Below are positions 28,301 to 44,840 of a DNA stretch of 64,000 nucleotides, one piece after another (the first letter of the stretch is position 1; each line of letters starts with the position of its first letter). The notes under the pieces were generated by a model that worked only from the letters and a program-made list of their open reading frames with translations, ran no database searches and had not been told where the DNA came from. This DNA comes from Hydra vulgaris (Eukaryota; Cnidaria; Hydrozoa; Anthoathecata; Hydridae): the NCBI RefSeq assembly GCF_038396675.1, contig NC_088920.1:30832501-30896500 (forward strand), read 5' to 3'. Both the position numbers and the translations under genes were made by a program.

Positions 28301-28433
28301 TTACGTTTTTGACCTGAAGTATCCGGATGAGTTGCGAGTGCTATTTTCGTTACTTGAAAAAATTTGTGGCATTTCAGCAACAATACGTAGTTCAATTGCA
28401 AATGAATTTTTTAGACTACTGAACCTTGAGTAA
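25395..28433 (+). CDS. SAM-domain / SAMD3-like gene inside the transposon
   Basis: Exons with good boundaries: 25395-25473 (ATG; MNSLEEKLCEVLKV), 25783 to about 26014 (SAM-like LNSFVLVNENDLVELGFKMG then QRKLIIQWL), 26096-26266 (KLLRGEIYSTQERHFLVRNL), 26349-26445 (MPSKEEKLAMAVSIVAGFPC), 26553-26659 (VRQWRSRSKQIITKW), about 26754-26960 (ELLQMAESRIFRRDWI, GC donor), 27110-27270 (FFFLVGEFKDIRNQWSL), about 27380-27507 (LPYLLPSPPKRG) and 28133-28433 (stop). The last exon (AVEILNLDGCKQPLIFILG, FPEMVLLLLATFYVFDLKYP) matches the C-terminus of SAMD3-like proteins known mainly from fish and cnidarians. One in-frame TGA near 26813 and an unclear acceptor nearby suggest slight decay. The function is unknown; a protein-protein adaptor for the transposase is an inference. 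Confidence 0.7.
27622..27782. repeat. Hairpin, ~75-bp arms, in an intron
   Basis: The two halves are near-perfect reverse complements around ATTCATATATAAATT. The ends read AAAACCTGTAAAATAGTG and its complement. Likely a small foldback element inserted in an intron of the SAM-like gene. Confidence 0.85.
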
Positions 28434-28650
28434 ACTTATATTTAACCAAGATAATATTTGTTAAGCTTTTTGACAACAATATTAATTTTCTATGTTTATT
28501 TGACTTTGGCGTTCTTTAATTCCGGATAAACTTTCTATAGTTTGGTTATAAAAAAAATTAAAATTATAGATTTTATTGAAAAGTATAAGTAGTTTTAGAG
28601 AGTTTTTTTAGTTTAACTAGCATGCAAGTTCCTAATAGGAACTTGCATGC

Positions 28651-28799
<149 letters not shown>

Positions 28800-28859
28800 A
28801 AAGTGTTTATGATAAAATTAATATTTAATCTAAATGAATCGGCAAAAACTCCAAAAAGC

Positions 28860-29156
28860 TACAATAAATGTAGATTTATTATAAGACACTACAGGAAATG
28901 TAGCGTTTTTGTCTACATAATGTACGCGAGTGAAACATCAACATTCAATGTAGATAAATAAAAAACTACAAAATTGTAGATAAAAAGGCAACACTATTTG
29001 TAGTTATAATGCTACATTAATGTAGATTTTTCCGCGTCTACAATTAATGTAGACTTTTTATCTACATAAATGTACGTGAGTGAAACATCTACATTTAGTG
29101 TACGCAAAATGGCTACATTTTGTAGATAAAAAGACTACACTATTTTTGAGAGTGTA
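28860..29156 (+). repeat. Right subterminal repeat array and terminal inverted repeat
   Basis: More than a dozen TGTAGA/TCTACA/GCTACA words in both orientations over 280 bp, including the duplicated block TGTACG[C/T]GAGTGAAACATC, ending TATTTTTGAGAGTGTA. Confidence 0.8.
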
Positions 29157-29859
29157 TCAATTAATATCTTACCTATTTGTATTAAACTATTAATAGTTCA
29201 ATATAAATTGGTAAACAAATATAAAAAAAAGTTTGAGAAATTTTTATTAAAAATTATCAAAATTTTTTATTTAAAATCTCTTCAGCAATACTTATTTTAG
29301 CAGATTGCGTTTATTAAAAAAACATTAAATGAACATTAATTCTAATCACTTCAACAATAATAACTTAGACGTAATGCAAGGAGCGTCTATAAACTACGTC
29401 TTGCAATTTTTGACCGTTTTTTATCTATTCCGCCCCACCCCTTGTCACAAAATCACTAACCCCTGCCTCCACTAGACTGTAACAAAGTTTAAAGACAACC
29501 CCTAATTGCGTTATTTTCTTGATATAAACAAGAATACAAGTATTTTTTTGAATCAGATTTATCTTTAAGAACGCCTTTTTTAATTTTTTAAGATTAAAGC
29601 TAAATTCATTTAACCTGAATGAAAGAAAACTGAAAAGGTATAAAAAATGAAAATGCGCTTTCATTTAAATAATCAAACTCAAAGTAGCATATTTCCTTAG
29701 TGATAATAAAAAAAGAGACCATGATAGAGAGCAAAACAAACATAAAACCAGCTTAAAATATTAAAAATTAACGCAGTTTGTTTTATAACTTTTATGTTAT
29801 TATGTCGACTCTTAAATTTTTCTAAAATATTTTAAAGTAAATTGTAATCAAAGCAAAGT
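29157..29859. other. AT-rich interval with a MITE-like fragment
   Basis: At 29378-29405, GGAGCGTCTATAAACTACGT resembles the terminus of the MITE at 3541. The rest shows no gene and is probably the 5' flank of the sugar-transporter exon. Confidence 0.4.
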
Positions 29860-30036
29860 ATGGTTGAACGGGTGGAAAACGACATTTTCATAACTTATGA
29901 AAAAAAAGAAAAAAGAACAGTAACTACAGTGTTAGCTGTTTCAATTGCATCTTTATTATCCGTCTCGTTTGGTTTTGTTTTATATTTTCCCAATCCATTA
30001 AAGTTAGTTAACAAACGGTGGTATAACGCCAGTCAT
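29860..30036 (+). CDS. First exon of an SLC2-type sugar transporter
   Basis: ATG at 29860, 59 codons, ending AGTCAT|GTAAGT in phase 0. A Lys-rich cytoplasmic N-terminus (about residues 1-20) precedes a hydrophobic segment (VTTVLAVSIASLLSVSFGFV, then LYFPNPL). This resembles transmembrane helix 1 of GLUT/trehalose-type carriers, including the aromatic/Gly-Pro end of the helix. Membrane protein; facilitated sugar transport is the family role. It joins in phase with the exon at 47202, but a short exon between them is likely because the TM1-TM2 loop and the start of TM2 appear shortened. Confidence 0.5.
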
Positions 30037-30119
30037 GTAAGTTTTTTTAAGTTATTTATTAACGAAATATTTATTACTTTTAACTGTAACAAAACGCAGT
30101 TTGAAAAAGAGTAACGAGG

Positions 30120-30568
<449 letters not shown>

Positions 30569-30659
30569 CTTTGAATGTCATTTTCTTATTATACGATACA
30601 ATGTTATTAAATTCAATAAATGCGGCTGCGTATAAACTTTTTTGAAAAAAATGTATTTG

Positions 30660-31180
30660 TTTTTATTTCAATATATATTATTCGATATTTCGCTGATCTA
30701 TTGTGATCAGCGTTATTAGGTATAATAAAAATCGTTACAAATAAAATCGTTATAATAAAAACAAACCGTTAAAAAGATAACATTAAAAAGAGCATGAGAA
30801 AATAAAAAATAAGATTAAATGATGACGTCAGATAATCTAATAAAAAATGGCCCCTAAGCATTTGTTGTGACGTAATCACCATCATTCCTATAAAGAACAT
30901 TTTCGCCACTTCCTAACGCTTCTCGAACTTTAGCTTTGTTTATTTCCAGGGATTCTCGAATTTTCCGAATATGATTTTCTGGAGCTACTGATATGCTTTT
31001 CGGGTTTAACCAGTCTAAACATACCTTGGCATGATTTGGAATGCTCAGTAGCACCAGAACTAGCCTATTTTCCATTTTTACAATTTTTCTGGTGCTCAAT
31101 ACATCTTGATATAACTTTCTTTTTAGTTTCACTAATGTAAATAAAAAAATTATAAGTAAATACAAATAAACTTTTACCAT
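30660..31180 (-). pseudogene. Penelope-like element 3' end with GIY-YIG endonuclease relic
   Basis: The minus strand reads IYISETKKKVISRCIEHQKN, then (after a stop and frame change) KVCLDWLNPKSISVAPENHI and RKIRESLEINKAK, ending NRNDGDYVTTNAW-like. This is the C-terminal GIY-YIG endonuclease region of Penelope-like retroelements, which nicks DNA for target-primed reverse transcription. The 3' tail contains the inverted repeat GCTGATCTATTGTGATCAGC at 30692-30713. The RT part is missing: a 5'-truncated dead copy. Confidence 0.75.
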
Positions 31181-31559
31181 AATAATATAAATACCAGTTA
31201 ATTTATTACCATAAACCTAAATATAAACATGTATACATTTTTACTTGTGGGTTTACAAAAACTCTTAAGTAAAAATTGTTTTTTCCAAAATATTTGATAA
31301 CCTCAATCAACTTACGTACAATTCAATCTTAGTTATTTATCTTTATGGAAAGGTTGCAATTTTAGCTTTAATATACAATTATAATATTAAGTTTAACTCT
31401 AATAATTGTAACGTTTCCCTTTGAAATTTAATTTAAATACTTAAATTGCCATTTAATGAAACACTCAAACTCTTTTAGGATGTTTTAGGAAGTCTCATTT
31501 TAAAAAAACAAAACTTTTTCTACTAAATATTAAAAATTTTAGTGAACATGATTTTACAG

Positions 31560-32165
31560 CGGCTTAGAGTACAGATTGACCAAATCCGAAAAAATGATTT
31601 GCTATGGTAAGTGTAATGCTAAATGCAAGTTATGTAACAGATATAGACTTTACAACAACAGAAAAGGTTATGCTAGAAGCTGGTTGTTCAAAAGATTAAA
31701 AGGCACACTGCAATGTTTTTAATTCAGACAATAATGATATATATAGTTCATCTGCAGAGTTAGTTTTAGTTTTATTGCTAAAGATTTAAGATCATTCAAA
31801 AAAGCTGAGTCGAGAAAAAGAGTTTTAAATAGAATAAATACAACAGCATTATTGCTCATAGATTCACCAAATTTAAAAGTCTTAAAAAAAGAAAAAGAAC
31901 ATGCTGAAAATCAAAAATTAGAAATAGGAGAGAAAAAAAAAGTTTAATAAAATTAATATAAAGATAACAGCACCTGGTAAAAGTAGTTTATTTTCGATAG
32001 AAAAAAATCTGTACTGTGTAAATAGCTCTGTTACAGAGTAGTTTTTTTATTTGATTTGTGTTGAATGTTTTTACAAAAACAATACGAAGAAGTCTGGATT
32101 CAATGCCTTAAGTGTCACCGTTGGGCTCATGAGTGCTGAATAACCAGAAGTCTTTTTTATTTGTG
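31560..32165 (+). pseudogene. Relic of a pogo/PHD-type transposase C-terminus
   Basis: The end reads VWIQCLKCHRWAHE, then C, then LFYLCDFY, a Cys/His finger like the PHD-like tail of pogo/jerky-type transposases. Upstream YVTDIDFTTTEKVMLEAGC and a Lys-rich stretch are decayed coding sequence. Stops are frequent. Confidence 0.5.
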
Positions 32166-32384
32166 ATTTTTATTCATTATAATAAAAAACTTGATCGCCC
32201 GTCAAGTTTTTTCTTATATTGAATGCAACTTCAAACTTACCTAATTCATGTGCTTCAACATTACACTTTAACACAAAGGTAAACTTGTCTATGTTTTTAC
32301 TCTGTAAAAATATATACAAGGGCAACTAGCCCCAGTCTCTCCTATATCACAAATAACATATGTTCTCAAAACTGTTAGAAAGAA

Positions 32385-32775
32385 TAATGTATAATAGACT
32401 AATTATTTAACAGAGAACAATATAATGTATAATAAACAAATTGGATTCAAAAAGAATCATCCAACGGAAGTCAATCTAATAAAGTATATGTCAAATGTTT
32501 TCAATAATGGTTGCTATACATTAGGTATTTTTGTTGATTAGTCAAAAGCAATTGAAACTGTTAGCCATGATATTCTTATAAAAAAACCAGAACTGGATTG
32601 AATACTAAACAATAACATACTATAGTTTAAAAGTTACCTGGTCAACAGAAAATAATACATAATATAAACAGCAAATGAAGCAGAAAAACATGTCATAACT
32701 TTTGGTTGTTCCCCAGGGATCAATCTTAGTGCCGCTGTTATTATTATTTTATATAAATGATTTTATTAGAATAAT
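32385..32775 (+). pseudogene. LINE reverse transcriptase fragment
   Basis: Conceptual translation reads QFGFKKNHPTEVNLIKYMSN, GIFVD*SKAIETVSHDIL (the F.D.SKAFD motif), then PQGSILVPLLLLFYINDF, typical of non-LTR (Jockey/CR1-like) reverse transcriptase. The catalytic F-A-D-D box is missing and there are several stops. Confidence 0.8.
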
Positions 32776-33985
<1,210 letters not shown>

Positions 33986-34848
33986 CAGTGGCGGAAAAAA
34001 GTTATGTATCTAGTTAATTTTTAAAAGAATTACTTGCTTGATAAAACAGAAAACCAAACTATCACTCTATATTTGTACAGTGTTTAACCTTTCCATAAAC
34101 TGCAGTAAGTAGTTAGTCAAGAAGTGGAAGAATTGCTAATACTTAGTATGTCCACCGTTATCTAAACGCAACTGTTCAATTCGTCGAGATATAGACTCAA
34201 TAAGATCTCAAAGGTGCTGTGAAGTGACGTTTTTCCAAGCATTTTGCAGCAAGTTTGAAAGTTTATCCTGATTACGTGCTTTTTAACCCCTCATTGGGTA
34301 AAAAACCACGTAATCAGGATAAACCTTGAACAGGATTTCCCACACATTTTTAATGGAATTCATATCTGGGCTCTGGGTTGGCAATTCCATTTGCTTAACA
34401 ACCTCATTGTGTGAGAAATCTCACACTCTCTTAGCTTTATGGAAAAATGCAATATCATCTTGGAAGATAAAAGAACCTTTTCTGCCATAAAGCTTTCTGG
34501 CTGAAGATAGCATACGATCTCTTAACACTTAAAGATATTGATCTTGATTCATGTTGCCTCTGCAACGGTACAATTGACCAACCACATGCAAGAATATGCG
34601 CCCCAAACCATTAGAGATCCACCAACATATTTTCAGTGGGAGCTATACAATCAGGATAAAACTTCTCACCATTTCTTCTCCTCACAACTACCCTCTTTGC
34701 TCCACAAAAGACAATTCGTCACTTAACAGCACTTTTTTCCAATCTTCTAAAACCCATACTCGATGAGAAGTGGCAAAGTAAAGTCTTCGGTGACAATATA
34801 AGGCTGTAAGAACAAACTTTGACACAAGAACACAACTTTTTTCCGCCG

Positions 34849-34851
<3 letters not shown>
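33986..34851 (-). mobile_element. Tc1-like element with dead transposase
   Basis: Termini CAGTGGCGGAAAAAAGTT and (inverted) CAGCGGCGGAAAAAAGTT mark an 0.87-kb element in (TA)n. On the minus strand the transposase reads FRRLEKSAVK, VVVRRRNGEKFYPDC, GAHILACGWSI and TQSPDMNSIKNVWEILF, the Tc1/mariner DDE_3 core and its P.lNPIE.vW motif, with many stops. A hairpin at 34262-34323 interrupts the C-terminal part. Tc1 elements insert at TA. Confidence 0.85.

Positions 34852-34929
<78 letters not shown>
34852..34929. repeat. (TA)n array, right flank of Tc1 element
   Basis: About 78 bp TA, followed at 34931 by a 70-bp sequence repeated at 38568. Confidence 0.97.
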
Positions 34930-34930
<1 letters not shown>

Positions 34931-34931
<1 letters not shown>

Positions 34932-35000
34932 GTCTTTTAAAGCATTTTCCTATAGTGACCGATTGATTAATTTTTTCTTGATAGTTTTTCCCTAAAGTAT
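34931..35000. repeat. 70-bp repeat, copy 1
   Basis: Identical by eye to 38568-38637. On the minus strand both read LGKNYQEKINQSVTIGKCFK, so it is probably a piece of an unclassified mobile element's coding region. Confidence 0.8.
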
Positions 35001-35377
35001 ATTCATCTAACACTGTGTTTCGTCAATAAAGACTCATTAGAAATGAATGATCAAATTAATAAAACTTCAATTTATACCAAAAATTAAATTCCAAGAAGTC
35101 GTAAATGTCTTAACTACAGTAAGTTTTCACACATTTATAGAATATGCTGACACTATTATATTATGATTGGCAAAACGTTTTTTCCATTTACCCTCTGTTA
35201 TGCCAATAGATTATTTATCAAGTCCATTTTTAGAGGAAACAACACATTTATATACCACAACTTTTGATAAACAACTTCCACAAATTAAAGTTTTATTAAT
35301 TTGATTATTTATTTCTGACGAGACTTTAATGATAAAACAGAGTGTTAAAAAAAGTTATGTTAAGTGGTTTTCTACTA

Positions 35378-37880
<2,503 letters not shown>

Positions 37881-37891
37881 ATTTAGTAAAG

Positions 37892-40800
37892 TTGGATTTA
37901 GGGAACTGCCACACTGCCAAGGTTCAAGCGAAGGTTCAGGATAAAAATCGAAAATTTGTGTGTTTGCTCTGTCGAAAAAAGCATTTAAGACATCTTACTG
38001 CTTTCCAAGCAGATCAAATATGCCAACTGTTCGAAGCAAAAATCAATATCAGTAATTCTCGGGTACCAGAAGGACTCTGCAAACTGCGAACAATAATTTT
38101 GTGCGGAAAACAAGAAAGGAAAAAATTTATACCTTCTTCTTTTCTTTAATTTAAATTCAATACAAGTAAGACCTGAAACACAATGCGTTATTGCCTGATC
38201 TGCCAAGCTGCACATGATTTTGCTGTAGCTTTGGAACATTTCAGTCACTATCTCGAAAACCACTAATGGCGCTATACTAAACCTTATATGATTTCCAAAC
38301 TACAAAATAAAATCTTTTATTTTCTGCAATGTCTAAATTGGCCCCATTACCGGTTTTTGAAAAAAACGAGTTTTAAAGTTGCCAAATTAACAAATACACA
38401 TGTGTGACAATAGTAAATTGTTTACAAACTTAGTCGTTTAAAATATTATCAGCTATTGCATTTCTGCACACAAGTGAGTGTTTAAAGTGCTCTCTATATA
38501 AGCAGTTTTTTCAAAATAGACACCTTTGCTCCGTTCATCAGTAACTAATGGGTCAGATCCCAGCCAAAGTCTTTTAAAGCATTTTCCTATAGTGACCGAT
38601 TGATTAATTTTTTCTTGATAGTTTTTCCCTAAAGTATCTGAGACCCTTATTATTAGCTTCCATTCGTTCTTCACTTTAAGATTTCAAATCGGTGGAATCA
38701 TTTATTTCTATCAGCTCCCAGCTATGAGCAAAAATTTTGTGCAGTGTTAGAGTTATACTTATAAATAAAATAACCCAATAGAATTCTTAAAGAGGCAAGA
38801 TATTTAGCTCCTGACACATTTATTGTATAGCTCAATAATAAATTTTTTGCTAAATGAAATTGCTCTTAGAATTGTGGAAAGATGCAACCCACACTTTTCA
38901 ACTAGTTTGCGGTCTGTTTGACTTGATATGTGATCTGTAATTACCTTTTGCAGTACATTATTATGTAAAGTTTTCTGGCAAAATTTTTAGTCATTGTTTT
39001 TCCCCTTGTTTAGTGGATTCTGAAAAATCCTATTTTATTTCTGTTTTAACACGGATAGTTTTTTGCAGTTTTGCTTTCTATTCTTTCAGCAATATTGTGT
39101 TTTTATTTATGTTTGACTTTTTTTATGTTAAAAAACCTTCCATTATGTAAACAACTACCATCATGAAATGATCAAAGCTATTGAGCAAACCAAGTAAAAC
39201 CTGAATGGACCTAACGTTCGAACATGCAATCGGACTTGTAATTTGACCGTGTCGAATGTCGTAATCCTATTTTTCAAAATGGTCCCGTCCTCTTTTACTA
39301 AGTCAAGAAATATTTACTGCATGGACTTAACATTCCTGTTTATGATGAAACCATCTTGAACTGTTTGTATATTTTTACATTATTCTTTTAAAAGGTCACA
39401 AAGATCACAATATGAACCTCCAAGACCTTAATAAATATTTGAAGCCTTTCTATATAAAACTATGCGTGAAAATGTTTGCTTTAACATGGTATTGATTTTC
39501 ATTATGCTTAACAATAATTCGATCTTCATTATACAGTGTATAAATGTATTTCGCAACTAGAAAAAGTAATACGATTTTTCAAAAAGGGGTCCTAACCTCT
39601 TCGGAAATGACCCAAAAAGTCTCGTGAAGAATTTGTTTGTTTTATTTTTTTGAAGAAAAGTGATCGCATATTAAATGTCTTTTTGATTTAAAGAATAAAG
39701 AATATTTTTAAGTGTAATATTAATTTTAATAATTAGAAAATTCCAACTGACATTTGCGATTCATTTAGAAGCAAACTACAACAACTTGATACTGATAGTA
39801 TTATTAGACAGATACCAGACTTGTACAATTTTAGTTCAATTATCATAAGCCATCTACAAGATATTCTGATTCTTGCCAGTGTATAATTCGTAGGTTGGCT
39901 AAATCAAAGTTTAAAGAAAGTCTTCCACAGATTGAGCTTGATTTATTGAATCAAAAACCCTCTATCCGGAAACTAACCGCATCAAAGCTTTCAGTCCAAA
40001 ACCTTCATCATCACCGACAGCCGGAAAAACATGCAGTACATGTTTGTCAGTACTTGAGAAAAGACATCCTCACCTTAGTTCTATAGATACAAGGCCGAAA
40101 AACGTACAAAAACTTGCCGTAGAGGACCTTTGTTAAACCAATAGCATCTGATTTAATGTTTAAGAAAATGCCTCTTCAGAAGGTACTGCCACGTTAGTCG
40201 AGCAGGTGGAGGTAAAAGTTCTGCCAGGAAATTCAGTGAAGTACAAGCAGCAGCTATTTACTGTTAAAACATTGGTCCAAGCTTAAAACAGTATAAATCA
40301 TTCCAATGTTGGTCCAAGCTTAAAACAAATCATTCCAATGTTGGTGTGAAAAGGCTTGCATCAGCTCTAAACAATTCAATGGTAAAAAGAGCTGCAGAGT
40401 CAAACGTGAAGCGAAAACTTGACAACCTCTGAAAAAAGTTAGCATACTTTTCACGATGTCAAATGTTGCATTCTGGACAAAAAAATAAAAAACCAAGTTT
40501 GAAAAAATGTTCACTGCAAGAACTTGAATGTTTTATTCAACTATATTCTCTCAGTAACAGGACTAACATCACATCATTAATTAAACTTGGAATTGGAGGT
40601 GGTTTATTCTTGAAAATTACCCTCAGCGTAATTGACACATATTCTAAGCAAAGTTGTTCTCAAAGATCATTATATCTTCAATCAAATTCTTCTGCCCTGG
40701 ATGGTCGCGTAAAAAATAGCTGGTTGTTGCTGCAGCTAAAGGTATTTTTGAAACATATGAAGATCTCAGGAAAATATTAGGCCTTATACAAATTGGAGAT

Positions 40801-41640
40801 GTGTCTTACATAATTTTATGTGACATGAAAGTAGCAAACACTTTATGTGGTACCCAGTCTCACTCTAGCAAACATCCATTTTACTGGTGTAATATCGATT
40901 CTGACAACCATACAAACTCTAGCTAACTAAAAACTACATTAGTTTTTTTATGCAACAGCTATCCTAGATTCCTCTTTTCAGGTTCAAAACTTCAGTCGGC
41001 TAAGAATTTTTTAAATTTTTTTTGGCCTTCACTAATTAACCCCTACAGGAAATCTGAGCTTATTCTTGATTTTATTCCTCGAATAAAATGCTTTTTTTTC
41101 CTGGAATCTTCAACCATATTTTCAGGCAACTCTTTGAAATATGGGATCAACCACAAGTATGTCCGAATCTCTTGTACCTTCAAATGCAAGCAAATTATGA
41201 GGGAAAGTTAAATGAAAATAAATAAAACAAACTGTTAAGAATTATGACATTCTTCAGAGTCTTGCCCTAAAGCATTGTGGGTTTAAAGCAATGCCTCTTG
41301 TTGATTACTTCAGAAAGCTTCAAACTGTTAAAAAAGCTTGTCTTGGAAAGATCTTGGAGGCAGAGTTCTGTCAAAATATTTCAGAGTTCAAGCATTTTCA
41401 AAGCACATACAGTTTTTCATCACATTTAGAAATTTGCTGAAAAAAATGAAACTGGGCTCAGAGTTTTCAGTGAGCAAACCAGTGAATCGATGCATGACAA
41501 ATTTAAGATCCACTTGCTAAGGTTTAAAAGGCAACCTTTTTATCCTGAATATGGGGACAATATTCTTAGTTGTGTTAATGATCTTAACAGCAAATACATT
41601 TGTAGTTAAATTGTTGTGGATTAAATATTCTTAGGAGAAA
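37892..41640 (+). pseudogene. Unclassified transposase-like gene, heavily broken
   Basis: Colinear pieces: an N-terminal Cys-rich segment (FVCLLCRKKHLRHLTAF, 37950-38010), then LLNQKPSIRKLTASKLSV (about 39930), GGGKSSARKFSEV, IKLGIGGGLFLKITLSVID (about 40580), a decayed MKVANTLC.TQSHSSKHPFYWC block (40820-40890), CGFKAMPLVDYF (41280) and LRVFSEQTSESMHDKFKIHL followed by RFKRQPFYP (41455-41550). The blocks match a repetitive family seen in Hydra and other invertebrates, which I know only as uncharacterised transposase-like proteins. The WC..C-type and SEQ-x3-E-x2-H motifs are its landmarks. Numerous frameshifts and stops. Inverted repeats at 39589-39622 and 42112-42150 may bound a later part. 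Confidence 0.6.
38453..38674 (-). mobile_element. Mobile-element coding fragment with 70-bp repeat copy 2
   Basis: Minus-strand frame reading LGKNYQEKINQSVTIGKCFK and WLGSDPLVTDERSKGVYF. The first part is the 70-bp repeat shared with 34931-35000. The family is not recognised. It interrupts the unclassified transposase-like pseudogene. Confidence 0.45.
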
Positions 41641-42150
41641 AATCTCAGTCAGAGTATACTTTCGTGTGTGTAATTACTTATTTTTTCCAGAAGCTCTACA
41701 GTCTCCATATCAAAAGAATATCAACAGTCTCAAATTTGTATTGGTTTAAGCTAATTTGTAATTCAGTGTATATAAATTTAGAAAAAAGAAAAGATATATT
41801 TAGAAAAAAGTTTTGTTTTAAAAAATACCATGCTTAAGAATAAAATTTTAATATCAATTTCTTTTGATTTTTTATCCTACTAAAGAATCAAAAGAAATTT
41901 GATATACTATATTGTATACTGATATACTAGTATTGGAATTTAAATACAAATTTTCTTTAATAAAATATAATTTTGAATCTAAGGGATATTAGTTTGTGAT
42001 ATTTGCAAAATTTAAGGCAAAAAAAAAGTATTTTTTTTGAACTTTTGGCTGTGTAAACACTTTTTGAAAATAAAAAGTGATCCCTATTACTTATAGCATC
42101 ACCCCTCCGGGGGGTTTTTCGGGTCATTTCCAAAGGGATTAGGACTTCTT
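39589..42150. repeat. Inverted repeat pair (GGGTCATTTCC)
   Basis: At 39589-39622 the minus strand reads TTTTTGGGTCATTTCCGAAG then AGGTTAGGACCCC. At 42112-42150 the plus strand reads GGGTTTTTCGGGTCATTTCC then AAAGGGATTAGGACTTC. A direct relative of the left copy lies at 39268-39297. They could be terminal or subterminal repeats of the element carrying the broken transposase-like gene. Confidence 0.5.
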
Positions 42151-42156
42151 TTTGGA

Positions 42157-43376
42157 CAACTGTGGTAAGTCTAGTTACTAATAGAACATATTTTGCCGTA
42201 AATGCTTAAAAGAAAAGAAGTTATTGATTATACTAAAAAAAGTGTTAATTTAATAGTTATACTATTTTAAACAGATAGTTAGTGTTTTTATTCTTGTTTT
42301 GTTTTTATATTATTTTCGATGCTAGCCAAAATCATGACCAAATTAATCATATTTTGTGATTATTATAGTTTGCAGCTAGAGAAAAAATCAAGGCCATATA
42401 ATGCGGTTTCTGAAATATAAATGTAAAAATTAATAATTTGACATAAAATTTCATTTTACGTAAAAACCTTCAAGTCAAACTTTCACATTTGTATCTTTTA
42501 AGAAATCATATAATAACTAATATATGCAAGGACATATACTATAATTTATAGTGCTTACATCGCAATCTTATTTATAGTGACAATTTGACTTATAAACATG
42601 AACTATTACCTAAAATAATTATCCTAATAAAATACTACTGGATATTTATAATCTCCTTTTTTCTGTCCTACAGTAATGAAAATATTTTTTTAATGCATGA
42701 AGCGTAAAAAAATATTTCAGAAACATATTTCCATAAAATATTTTTAAAAAAGTTAACAACTTTCCTTTTTTGTGCCCTTGTTATATTTTATGTTCTTATG
42801 AATACTTTTAACGGATATCTTAACTAACCGACGTAAGAATATGTATTATGACTTTATATAAAAACCCTTAAATATTTGTTGCTTGCTTTAAAGTGCCCTT
42901 TTGGTGTCCTAGAAATATATTGTGTAATCATGGTGATGAACATGGGAGTATTTTTAATGAATAAAGCTTGAAATATTACCCTAAAAACATGAGCTTTGAC
43001 CATGTATACCTTTAAAATTTTTGACCATGTATACCTTTAAAAATATCTATCTAAAAATATACCTTTCTGAAAAAAAGTTATTACTGACTTTTTTTGAGAT
43101 ATTTTACAGTGTGTTATTTTGGTGTCCTAGAGTTATGGTATGCCCTCAGGAGTATTTTTTAATGATTAAGCTTCAAAAACTAAGCTAAAAACATATATCA
43201 TAATCATATTTTATTTTCCCTTGCCGCATAAAGAGATTTTTTTTGGGGTTTTTTTTTATTGGTCATTTGTTTTACCAACTGACAGTCTAATTGCCAAACT
43301 TTGCACTTTTTTTTAACATTTTTTCCTGTTTTTTATTACATTTTAAAGAAGCATTTCTTTATATTATTTATTATAC
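42157..43376. other. Intronic AT-rich interval
   Basis: A short local duplication (TTTGACCATGTATACCTTTAAA, twice at about 42994 and 43020) and a diverged ~220-bp direct repeat (GGTGTCCTAGA...GGAGTATTTTTAATGA at 42902 and 43119). No gene. Confidence 0.45.
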
Positions 43377-43380
43377 AAAT

Positions 43381-43651
<271 letters not shown>

Positions 43652-43794
43652 TGTTATTAAAAAATTAAAGACTCGTAGAAGTTGTCATTGAGTACTGCTA
43701 AGAAATGCACGTTTTAAAATTTTATAAGATGTTTATGAGATGAATAATAATTTAACAAAGTAAGAAACTTTTTTCAAAAATATATGTACTTAAC

Positions 43795-44112
43795 ATAAAA
43801 CATGTTAAACATAACATGTTTAACATAAAACATGTTAAACATAAACAAAAAAGTAAAAATGAAATATTAAAAATAAAATAAAATACTCCGATATAAATAC
43901 AAGACTCTTTATATCTATTATATATGTAGATTACTTTAAGTAATGATACATATATAGCTTTTAAAAATTCATGAATAATCAGAATATATCAAATATCAAT
44001 AGTACAGAAACAATATCAAATATCAATAGTACAGAATATATCAAATATCAATAGTACATATCAAATATCAATAGTAGTCAGAATATATCAAATATCAATA
44101 TCAAAAGTACAT
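43795..44112. repeat. Two short tandem repeats
   Basis: At 43795-43850 AACATGTTAAACATAA is repeated about three times. At 43979-44112 ATATCAAATATCAATAGTAC is repeated about five times with small insertions. Confidence 0.85.
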
Positions 44113-44840
44113 CATTAAATCTTCAGTTATAAAAAAGTTCTTTAAGCTTTTGTTTATTAGAAAAGTAGTTACTTTGATGTATTAAAGTCTCAGTAAAATT
44201 TTTTTAAACAATTTTATTCCATAAAAATAGACGCTGTAACGATTTATATAAATTTACAAAGATAGTTTATAAAATATATTTTGTTATATATTATATAATT
44301 ATAAGTCAAATTTTATTCCATTTCGGACCCCGAAAGTTAATACAAAATTTTTTTTTTTAATTGGGTACTTAATAAAAATATTATTGCGTAAAATATTTTT
44401 GTTTTTATCGTTTGATGAATACAAATTATGGAAAAAAATTAGGGATAAATTGATTTTACATTTAAACATACAACAAAGAGTTTTAAAAACATTAGGCTCA
44501 TATATATAAAACTTTTATTTTAAATAATAGAGGCTCGGCATATGTATAACGGTCTTTAAAATTTATTAGACGACAAGAAAGTTTACTTTTATTCGTACTA
44601 CTTCAAGCAGTGTTTGCATAAATTACGTGACAATGAATAAACGAGTGATTAATTGTACTAAAGGACGTTTATTTAAAATATTTTTTGCTTTGTTCAATAT
44701 TCCTATATTTTTGAAAATTTTTCTTGATATTTTTTTTGTGAATTTTCCAAGTAAGATTTTTATTTATTTAACACCTAAAAGGTTTGTTACTGTTACTTTT
44801 TTAACTTGTATATTATCAATAACAAGTTGAGGCATGTAAG

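Noticed and set aside
44627..44830. Plus-strand 67-codon hydrophobic frame
   Set aside because: Phe/Ile-rich composition as expected from AT-rich DNA; no family or splice evidence, and it ends exactly before a pogo-like TIR.
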